A stretch of DNA of 64,000 nt from Acidobacteriota bacterium (GTDB lineage: Bacteria; Acidobacteriota; Terriglobia; Terriglobales; Acidobacteriaceae), in the NCBI GenBank assembly GCA_021810625.1, contig JAJZIJ010000011.1, positions 1-64,000 of the forward strand. The letters are read 5' to 3'. The notes beneath the pieces are model-generated. The model was given only the letters and a program-made list of their open reading frames with translations. It searched no databases and was not told the origin of the DNA. The position numbers were made by a program, and so were the translations under genes. Each line of letters begins with the position of its first letter. Within the stretch, counting starts at the first letter, position 1. Of this stretch, positions 1 through 6,616 are shown piece by piece.

Positions 1-45
1 AGGACGTGCGGAACCTGCTTCAAATCAGCATGTTCCGCACGTCCT
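1..45. repeat. Inverted repeat at the edge of the CRISPR array
   Basis: A perfect 14-bp inverted repeat (AGGACGTGCGGAAC at 1-14, complement at 32-45) encloses a 17-nt centre in which TGC/GCA can pair three further bases after one mismatch. It directly abuts the first CRISPR repeat, and positions 1-15 do not resemble the repeat end, so this is the flank of the array and not a spacer. If the array is read leftward, as I infer, the hairpin lies just downstream and could terminate pre-crRNA; it could equally end a gene coming from the left. Any T-run would be outside the window. Confidence 0.7.
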
Positions 46-1201
46 AGTGTACTTGAGCGGTGATTCCCGGCCATCCCCAGCACTACAATCTGATCCGAAG
101 TAATCCCCCCAAGTGTACTTGAGCGGTGATTCCCGGCCATCCCCAGCTCAGAGGCAACGCGCCTCATAAGGTGATTAAGTGTACTTGAGCGGTGATTCCC
201 GGCCATCCCCAGCCGTACGGCTGATGGCGACCTCCAAGCGATCAGTGTACTTGAGCGGTGATTCCCGGCCATCCCCAGCCTGCTAAAGTTATGGCTATTA
301 CAATGTAGAAGTGTACTTGAGCGGTGATTCCCGGCCATCCCCAGCGTGCTCCGATGCCGCCCATACCGTTGGCGTAGTGTACTTGAGCGGTGATTCCCGG
401 CCATCCCCAGCAGGAGCCGATGACACCCAAACGTATCCAGCAGTGTACTTGAGCGGTGATTCCCGGCCATCCCCAGCGGAAAGCCCGAAGACACAAGCAG
501 CGCTAGAAGTGTACTTGAGCGGTGATTCCCGGCCATCCCCAGCAACCTACGCGGCCATGCTAACCATTCTTTGAGTGTACTTGAGCGGTGATTCCCGGCC
601 ATCCCCAGCTCAATGAAGGTTTTCACTCGCGGCCTTCGCAGTGTACTTGAGCGGTGATTCCCGGCCATCCCCAGCTCAATGAAGGTTTTCACTCGCGGCC
701 TTCGCAGTGTACTTGAGCGGTGATTCCCGGCCATCCCCAGCCTTAGAACAGATGTTGAATGTAGGACGCACAGTGTACTTGAGCGGTGATTCCCGGCCAT
801 CCCCAGCCCATTCCGGCTAGGTGAGTACCCGTCACAGAGTGTACTTGAGCGGTGATTCCCGGCCATCCCCAGCATATTATTCACCTTATGAGGCGGGTTG
901 CCTAGTGTACTTGAGCGGTGATTCCCGGCCATCCCCAGCCAACTAGAAGCGTCCCCACCGATAACACGAGTGTACTTGAGCGGTGATTCCCGGCCATCCC
1001 CAGCAACTATCACGGCTGTGGCGCAGCCGTCGCTAGTGTACTTGAGCGGTGATTCCCGGCCATCCCCAGCCGCGTCCGGTTCGCAGCGTGACGGTTCCAA
1101 GTGTACTTGAGCGGTGATTCCCGGCCATCCCCAGCTGAGTTGCTGGAATGCGTGCTTGGCTGCGAAGTGTACTTGAGCGGTGATTCCCGGCCATCCCCAG
1201 C
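46..1201 (-). CRISPR. CRISPR array, 18 repeats and 17 spacers, probably subtype II-C
   Basis: Eighteen identical 36-bp repeats, beginning AGTGTACTTGAG and ending CATCCCCAGC on the + strand, start at 46, 112, 178, 244, 310, 376, 442, 508, 574, 640, 706, 772, 838, 904, 969, 1035, 1100 and 1166. Spacers are 30 nt except two of 29 nt. A 36/30 geometry fits type II (or V) better than I-E or I-C. On the minus strand the repeat starts GCTGGGGAT and ends GTACACT, resembling GC-rich type II-C repeats as I remember them, so crRNA is probably read leftward. The TACACT end resembles a -10 box, as in neisserial II-C repeats that carry their own promoters. Both terminal repeats are intact. Spacers at 610-639 and 676-705 are identical. 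No cas gene or convincing tracrRNA anti-repeat lies in the window, so effector genes are expected left of position 1. Subtype and strand are inference; the array itself is certain. Confidence 0.97.
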
Positions 1202-1309
1202 TATCGTCGCTTTTACCATTTCCCGCTTTGGCCAAAAACTCTGATCGTACAATACGATCTGGCATAATCCAGATGGTTGGGTTCCACTGTCACTGAGAGA
1301 GAGGGACGC
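1202..1309. promoter_or_regulatory. CRISPR flank with two adjacent hairpins
   Basis: This 108-bp stretch separates the last repeat from the next gene. It contains a 7-bp perfect hairpin GATCGTA-CAA-TACGATC (1243-1259), overlapped by a 6-bp hairpin ATCTGG-CATAAT-CCAGAT (1257-1274). If the array is transcribed leftward this is the leader position. The palindromes could also be an operator for the gene starting at 1310, which has a GAGGGA ribosome binding site at about 1301-1306. I found no clear anti-repeat. Confidence 0.4.
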
Positions 1310-2056
1310 ATGACACGGCACTACTCCACGAGAGAATTTTTCCGGCAAATGCCGAATGCACTGCTGGCCCGCTACTTCCATGCGCGGGAACTATTCCACG
1401 ATCTGGATTTTGCAGCCATGCTGGAATCCAAGCCAGAGGAATTGTTCACGGCGTGGCTGGAGTTGCCGGACGGCCAGCGCAAGCCAATGGACGCGGAGTT
1501 CCGGGAGATATTCGCCCTGAGTTGCGAGAAGGGCTGGTGTGCGATTCGGGACGAGGCGGAATGGCACTTTCGGGACGCGCCGGAGTCATTCGCAGCGTTC
1601 ATCCAGCAGCTATCCGCACTGGCCAGTCATTCCGAGCGGGCGATAGTCACTTTTCTTGACCATAATCCATTCTGGAAAGGGGCGACGCTTTTCTATCGCG
1701 CCGACACGCTACCGTACTGGCGCAAGCGGAAGAACCTGCCGCACCAGCCAGCATCCGTGCATGAGGACGGTCGGCGCGAACTTGCCGATTCCATCCGCAA
1801 TTACTTTCATCATACCGAGGGGCGGGGCAACAATTGCGCGGTGGAGGCATTTCGTCGTGGCGGACTGGATTATTTCTTTGCCTATCCTGAGGACTATTCG
1901 CAACAAAGCATCGAGTGGGTAGACGGGCAGTTCGACCGCCGACCACATAACCCGGCTTTTGAAGTGATCTATGTGTACTCCCAAAGGGAAGGTTCGCTTG
2001 ATCTGAATTTTCGCGGCTCGAAAAATGTCGTTGAACCGCCGCAAGCGATGTCGTAG
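1310..2056 (+). CDS. Uncharacterised protein next to CRISPR array
   Basis: A 248-residue protein of unknown function. The ATG at 1310 follows GAGGGA at good spacing; an in-frame upstream start at 1277 lacks such a site. The protein is soluble in appearance, without signal peptide or membrane segment, and rich in aromatic and charged residues. Blocks such as PYWRKRKNLPHQPA, FHHTEGRGNNC and YFFAYPEDYSQQSIEW look like strongly conserved motifs. I recall related hypothetical proteins that continue well beyond this C-terminus, so this copy may be a shortened version ending at 2056; I cannot verify that here. It is followed 99 bp later, on the same strand, by the nuclease-NTPase-S1 gene, which suggests a two-gene unit. 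The position between a CRISPR array and a recombinase points to defence, but that is guilt by association only. Confidence 0.75.
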   Translation: MTRHYSTREFFRQMPNALLARYFHARELFHDLDFAAMLESKPEELFTAWLELPDGQRKPMDAEFREIFALSCEKGWCAIRDEAEWHFRDAPESFAAFIQQLSALASHSERAIVTFLDHNPFWKGATLFYRADTLPYWRKRKNLPHQPASVHEDGRRELADSIRNYFHHTEGRGNNCAVEAFRRGGLDYFFAYPEDYSQQSIEWVDGQFDRRPHNPAFEVIYVYSQREGSLDLNFRGSKNVVEPPQAMS

Positions 2057-2155
2057 GGAGCGTTAATGGCGGATATATGAATCACGCATTTGGCCGTTTT
2101 GGCCTTTGCGAGTTTCTCAAGTAGCATTAAACCGTCACCACACTGCGAGGTTTTG

Positions 2156-4879
2156 ATGATATTTATCCTTCCGAATCCAGAGGAGTTGACGAGCGAGAGC
2201 GACATCGAGCAGAAATTGGTGTACCCGCTTCTCACCGCAGAACATCCTTCAGGCCTTGGTCTAGATCAAGCGACTATCCTTACCAAGGCAAGTATTCGCC
2301 GCTTCCCAATTGGTAAAGGAAATGATCGAAAACTTTATTATCCAGATTATTTGGTGCTCATCGGCGGTTTCCCACTCATTGTGGTGGAAGTGAAGGCCCC
2401 AGGCGAAGGGACTGATGAGGCATTCCGCGAAGCTCGGCTATATTCCACTGAACTGAATGCGCTATATCCATCTGGACTGAATCCACTCACTAAAGTTTTA
2501 GTGACTGACGGGGTCAAGATAGTGGCAGGGCGGTGGGATCATGCCGTACCTTCGGTTGAGATGGATATCTCTGCTCTCTCGCCATCCAATCAGAAGATGG
2601 CCGAACTGAGCGATTTACTTGGAGTTGCACGTCTCCGGAAAGATTTTGCCAGGATTGGCGCGGATATTAACCCCAAAAAATATTGGAAACCAAGGCGTCT
2701 ACTTGGCGGGGAAGCTATTCAGCAAGGTGAGGTTGGACACAACACCTTTGGTTCTACTGTAGCGGCCGATTTTGCTCACATCTTCAATCCGGCTACCGAA
2801 GATGACAGAATCAAAATCGCTACCAAAGGGTACGTACCATCGAAGCGTCGTGAGCGTTATGTGTATCCAATTGATAGAGTCATTCGGGCTTCGCGACCAA
2901 AGTTCGAATCAGAGGCGACACTGGTTGAGGACACTTCTGCCCCCCGTGAAATCCTCAGGAAATTAAAAGATCAGAAGCCACTCGAACACCAAGTACTTCT
3001 GCTGATTGGAAGTCCCGGATCCGGCAAGTCCACTTTCGTTGATCATCTTCAATACGCGGCGCTTCCCAAGGATATTGCAGATTCGACGGTGTGGGTGCGC
3101 CTTAACATGAACAATGCGCCCTCCGTGCAAGCAGAAATCTACGACTGGCTCAGAATGGAGATAATCAACGGCTGTCGTATGGCGTACCACGATATCGATT
3201 TTGATGAACTGCCGAGGCTCAAGAATGTCTTCTCCGTGGAAGTTCGGCGTTGGGCGGTGGGGGTTGGAAGGCTCTATACCGCCGACCAAAAGATATACGA
3301 CATCAAGTTAGCGGAGTTCATTGAGACTTTGTTGAGAGACCGCCACAAGCAGGCTACGGCATATGCACGGCACTGTGCGACGGAGCGCGGTAAGCTGCTG
3401 ATGCTCGTACTCGACAACTGCGACAAGCGAAATCGCGATCAGCAATTGCTGATGTTTGAGGCCGCACAATGGATTCAGAAAGAATTCCGCGCGCTTGTAA
3501 TTCTTCCACTCCGTGAGGAGACGTACGATAATCACCGCGACGAACCACCTTTGGATACGGCACTGAAGGACTTAGTTTTCCGGATCGATCCTCCCCTATT
3601 CCATTCGGTTTTAGTCTCACGGGTACAGCTAGCGCTAAATGAATTGACGAGTTCATCCACAAAGATGAACAGTTATGAGCTTCCAAATGGCTTCCATGTG
3701 AAATATCCTGATTCGGATAAGGCGTACTACTTGTCCGCAATCATGAATGCGGTGTTCCACTATGATCGTCAAATTCGACGAATAATAGTGGGCTTATCTG
3801 CTAGTAATATACGACGTGCGCTCGAGATTTTTCTAGAATTTTGCAGGAGCGGTCACATTGCCGAGGATCAGATTTTCAGGATTCGCCAGTCCGAAGGTAA
3901 GCATGTGCTTCCTCTGTCGCTTGTTGTTAGAGTTTTGCTTCGAATGAATCGCCGCTACTACGATAGCGATCCGTCATATGTGAAAAATCTCTTCACTCTT
4001 TACCACCGCGACGTGCGCCCAAGTTATTTTGTAAGATTGATTATCCTGCGATGGCTCTCACTTCGATTCTCTCAACAGGGACCAAGTCAACTTAAAGGTT
4101 ACTTTCGTATAGCCGAACTCATTAAAGAAATGTCATTATTTGGAACGGAGGCGACTGTTGTACTTCGCGAAATGGAATATCTGGCGAAAGCGCAGTGCGT
4201 CATCACCGAGGACTTCCGCACGGATCGGCTGACACAAGACGATTTGGTGCGCCTCGGTCCCGCCGGTTTTGTACATTTAGAGCTACTTGAAAATGCTGAT
4301 TATCTCGCAGCCGTCGCAGAAGACACCTGGTTCGATGATGAAAATTCCGCAAAGCGCGTGGCGGAACGGATCAAGCAATTAGAGAAGCAGTTTGACATCG
4401 GCAATACAATTGCGAATGCTCGAGAGGTACTCACTGCCTTGGAGAGCGCTAGGAAGCGCGATTTATCCGCAGTGTTGTCAATTGTTGAAAACTCAACCTT
4501 TGAAAACCTGACAGATCTAAGCGCGATCAAGCGAGGGTTGGATGTGTATGAAATATCATTGACCGCCAGGCCATGGCAAACAGTGCCGCAAAAATACCAT
4601 ATAGATGTGGAGTTAGTTGGTACTGTCACAAACGTGCGAGAGTTTGGAGTCTTTGTAGAACTGGAACCAGGTGTGACGGGTCTGATCCCAGCTTCGCGTT
4701 TGCCTCCACACTTCGACAAAATGGAGGACTTCGATCCTGGTGAAAAGATCATCGTTAAGCCTATGAACATCGATCCAATTAGAGCCAGAATGGGTTTACG
4801 TTTCGTTCGCAGCGCTGAGAAGCATACGGATTTACCATTTGGCCCTGAACAGAAATCCGTGGGATCAGTCTCCATATGA
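2156..4879 (+). CDS. Nuclease-like / P-loop NTPase / S1 RNA-binding fusion protein
   Basis: A 907-residue multidomain protein. The ATG at 2156 follows GAGG at 5-nt spacing. Residues about 10-130 resemble the N-terminal nuclease domain of type I restriction HsdR subunits: E18, YPD with D64, then E78-V-K80 form a PD-(D/E)xK set. A P-loop NTPase follows, with Walker A GSPGSGKS at 285-292 and a Walker B-like LLMLVLDN ending near D420. A long helical region continues to about residue 800. The C-terminus (about 814-885) is an S1-type OB fold, with GTVTNVREFGVFVEL followed by GLIPASRL. No helicase motifs are visible, so it is not a normal HsdR. The layout suggests a STAND-like sensor whose nuclease is controlled by the NTPase, with the S1 domain contacting RNA; this is inference. 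Base composition is visibly more AT-rich than in the core genes. The last residues run into recombinase sequence, so the natural C-terminus may have been altered. Confidence 0.85.
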   Translation: MIFILPNPEELTSESDIEQKLVYPLLTAEHPSGLGLDQATILTKASIRRFPIGKGNDRKLYYPDYLVLIGGFPLIVVEVKAPGEGTDEAFREARLYSTELNALYPSGLNPLTKVLVTDGVKIVAGRWDHAVPSVEMDISALSPSNQKMAELSDLLGVARLRKDFARIGADINPKKYWKPRRLLGGEAIQQGEVGHNTFGSTVAADFAHIFNPATEDDRIKIATKGYVPSKRRERYVYPIDRVIRASRPKFESEATLVEDTSAPREILRKLKDQKPLEHQVLLLIGSPGSGKSTFVDHLQYAALPKDIADSTVWVRLNMNNAPSVQAEIYDWLRMEIINGCRMAYHDIDFDELPRLKNVFSVEVRRWAVGVGRLYTADQKIYDIKLAEFIETLLRDRHKQATAYARHCATERGKLLMLVLDNCDKRNRDQQLLMFEAAQWIQKEFRALVILPLREETYDNHRDEPPLDTALKDLVFRIDPPLFHSVLVSRVQLALNELTSSSTKMNSYELPNGFHVKYPDSDKAYYLSAIMNAVFHYDRQIRRIIVGLSASNIRRALEIFLEFCRSGHIAEDQIFRIRQSEGKHVLPLSLVVRVLLRMNRRYYDSDPSYVKNLFTLYHRDVRPSYFVRLIILRWLSLRFSQQGPSQLKGYFRIAELIKEMSLFGTEATVVLREMEYLAKAQCVITEDFRTDRLTQDDLVRLGPAGFVHLELLENADYLAAVAEDTWFDDENSAKRVAERIKQLEKQFDIGNTIANAREVLTALESARKRDLSAVLSIVENSTFENLTDLSAIKRGLDVYEISLTARPWQTVPQKYHIDVELVGTVTNVREFGVFVELEPGVTGLIPASRLPPHFDKMEDFDPGEKIIVKPMNIDPIRARMGLRFVRSAEKHTDLPFGPEQKSVGSVSI

Positions 4880-5534
4880 TCGCGCTCTGGTCGCATTCAC
4901 CCTGCTGACCGGGGCGCGGGACAGCGCCATTGCTTCCATGAAGCTGAAGCATGTTGACCTAATAGAAGGCTGTGTCCACCAGGATGCGCGGGAGGTGAAG
5001 ACGAAATTCAGCAAAACCTTCGACACATTCTTCTTCCCAGTGGGCGAAGAGGTTCGGCGGATTGTGACAGAGTGGGTGCAATTTCTGCGGGAAGAAAAGC
5101 TGTGGGGTAACGACGATCCGCTGTTTCCGGCAACGAGGATTGCGCTGGGAGACAGTCAACAGTTTGCAGCGACCGGACTGGAGCAAAAGCATTGGAGTAC
5201 TGCCGAACCGATCCGCAGAATTTTTCGTGAGGCGTTCGAGCGCGCGGGTTTTCCCTATTTTCATCCGCACAGCCTGCGGAAGACGCTGGCCCGGCTGGGC
5301 GAGCAAGTCTGCCAATCGCCAGAAGCGTTCAAGGCATGGAGCCAGAATCTTGGACATGAACAGGTACTCACAACTTTTATGAGTTATGGCAAGGTGTCCA
5401 TAGACCGGCAGGGAGAGATTATCCAGGGAATCGGTATGCCCAAGCCATCCAGTCAGCCCGCAGTGGAAGACTTTGCGGAAGCCGTGGCGAGAAAATTGCG
5501 GGACGTAGGGGTGAGCCTTCCAGCGAAGCAGTAA
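4839..5534 (+). pseudogene. Tyrosine recombinase catalytic domain, N-terminus missing
   Basis: Up to 231 residues can be read from a TTG at 4839, overlapping the preceding gene by 41 bp in another frame. The catalytic domain is complete: R27 in GARDSA, a lysine around 54-60, H144-x-x-R147 in HSLRKT, H173 in LGHEQV and Y183 in MSYGKV. The core-binding and SAM-like N-terminal region of a normal integrase (full length about 350-400 residues) is absent, and there is no ribosome binding site of its own. I interpret it as an island integrase decapitated by the recombination that placed the S1-domain gene upstream. It could still be expressed by read-through, but independent integration activity is unlikely. 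The tRNA-Val gene lies about 470 bp downstream and is a plausible original attachment site, although I see no duplicated tRNA end. Confidence 0.8.
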
Positions 5535-5867
5535 TGCGCTTGGATTATGCCGCCGATCCCCGGAAAGGCAGCACCTTGCCGCCACGTTGAGTCTGTTCGA
5601 GAAAATCCGCCCAGTCCTGCATCATTCTATTGCGAGGAATCCGCGTCAGTATCGGGGATATACAGACGAGACGGCAGGGGGAGCGTCGTTCCAACCGTGG
5701 TAGAAAACCGTGGTAGACGAGTTTTTCATAAAATACAATCTGCTGATTATGAAGCCGTTACACGCTGAGTTCGACTGACACTCTCACCACTCTCGCCAAA
5801 TTTTCGTTTTATGTTTAGTCCCGGTATTTGATGGTGCATACTTTTCCAGAGAGTGGAAGGAGGCGCT
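5535..5867. other. Intergenic sequence downstream of recombinase remnant
   Basis: No convincing gene is seen here. A short direct repeat, ACCGTGGTAGA occurring twice, lies at about 5694-5719, followed by AT-rich sequence. The short open frames have no ribosome binding sites or recognisable products. The stretch probably represents decayed island sequence between the recombinase and the tRNA. Confidence 0.5.
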
Positions 5868-5930
5868 ATGGGACAGGTTCTACACCGAAGCGCCACAACG
5901 ATAGAGCCTCCGCCTACTCCAATACGGTAA
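5868..5930 (+). pseudogene. Relic of an IS481-type transposase N-terminus
   Basis: The ATG at 5868 is preceded by a strong AAGGAGG ribosome binding site and opens a 20-residue peptide starting MGQVLHRSATTIE. This closely resembles the start of a widespread IS481-family transposase (MGQVLHGSATT, then a helix-turn-helix region) as I remember it. After about 13 codons the similarity breaks up and a stop follows at 5930, so only the 5' end and translation signal of the element survive. It fits repeated mobile-element traffic next to the tRNA. The short length limits certainty. Confidence 0.55.
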
Positions 5931-6005
5931 GTGTTGCTTCTTCCTGTTTATCCGGTGCGTGTGCGTCTTTTTCGAGGATCGAAAGAGTGTATGTGATTGA
6001 AAAAA

Positions 6006-6082
6006 TGGTAGGCACGAGGAGACTCGAACTCCTGACCTCTACCGTGTCAAGGTAGCGCTCTAACCAACTGAGCTACGCGCCT
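6006..6082 (-). tRNA. tRNA-Val (anticodon GAC)
   Basis: The minus strand gives a full cloverleaf of 77 nt: acceptor AGGCGCG/CGTGCCT with one G-T pair, D-arm GCTC/GAGC, anticodon stem CTACC/GGTAG with loop TTGACAC (anticodon GAC), T-loop TTCGAGT, discriminator A and an encoded CCA at 6008-6006. Six T residues follow immediately on the minus strand and probably terminate transcription. It marks the right edge of the defence island. Confidence 0.97.
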
Positions 6083-6182
6083 ATAGCGATGGATCGATTG
6101 TAATGGCTGGAGTGCAGGGGGAGCAAACCGACCATCGGAAAGCAACGCGGCCATCCATTGCAAGCACCGTGAAGACATCGAC

Positions 6183-6211
6183 TTGCATACCAAAGGGGGG
6201 TATGCTATAAA
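6183..6211 (+). promoter_or_regulatory. Sigma-70 promoter with palindrome between -35 and -10
   Basis: TTGCAT (6183-6188) and TATAAA (6206-6211) are separated by 17 bp, and TG at 6203-6204 makes an extended -10. The spacer holds a 7-bp inverted repeat GCATACC (6185-6191) / GGTATGC (6199-6205), a natural repressor site. Transcription would start near 6218, ahead of a small open frame at 6259 and the porin gene at 6617. Confidence 0.6.
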
Positions 6212-6258
6212 AGACAAGGGCTGCGGAGTTCCAGCGGCCAGAAACGGAGGGGGAAGCC

Positions 6259-6504
6259 ATGCGCTTGATATCAGGGACTCGGATTGCATCGCGGCGTATT
6301 TCCCATCCTCTAAGTATTGGGAGCCGCTCCTATCCGAAATTGGCGAACCGCAGCATTCCAGTTCCCGCCTGCCGTTGGGTCGCGACTGGCGATGCCCGTC
6401 TCCCACTTGTCTGCCTCTGGCGGGCCGTGGCGGACGATACGGAAGAATTCGCATCGAGCGAAGGCTCCACCGAAGCGCCAATAGAACTTTTCCGATGCGC
6501 CTAA
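6259..6504 (+). CDS. Possible small protein, 81 residues
   Basis: An ATG at 6259, behind GGAGGGGG and about 40 bp downstream of the strong promoter at 6183-6211, opens an 81-residue frame starting MRLISGTRIASRRIS. The product is basic at its start and acidic near its end, with no domain I recognise. Codon use is not decisive, and the frame may be part of a leader for the porin gene at 6617. Apart from this frame and the promoter, I see nothing else in 6083-6616. Confidence 0.3.
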   Translation: MRLISGTRIASRRISHPLSIGSRSYPKLANRSIPVPACRWVATGDARLPLVCLWRAVADDTEEFASSEGSTEAPIELFRCA

Positions 6505-6616
6505 TCTGCACGCGCCTGATTCTCACGTTCTGACTTGCACGCTCGGCATATGGGATTCCGTGTCGTGTTCATCTCTTTGCAACAAAGTTACTGTTTCCTA
6601 CGATAGAGAAATTTTT

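Noticed and set aside
242-574. Open frames of 84 and 87 codons inside the CRISPR array
   Set aside because: They are made of translated repeats (WGWPGITAQVH, VYLSGDSRPSPA) and arise from the stop-free repeat unit.
1202-1309. tracrRNA anti-repeat in the array flank
   Set aside because: Only a short, gapped likeness (TTCCCG and GGCCA) to the repeat was found, far too weak to claim.
6183-6533. 116-codon frame starting at the promoter
   Set aside because: It begins at the -35 box, has no ribosome binding site and reads as Arg-rich noise.
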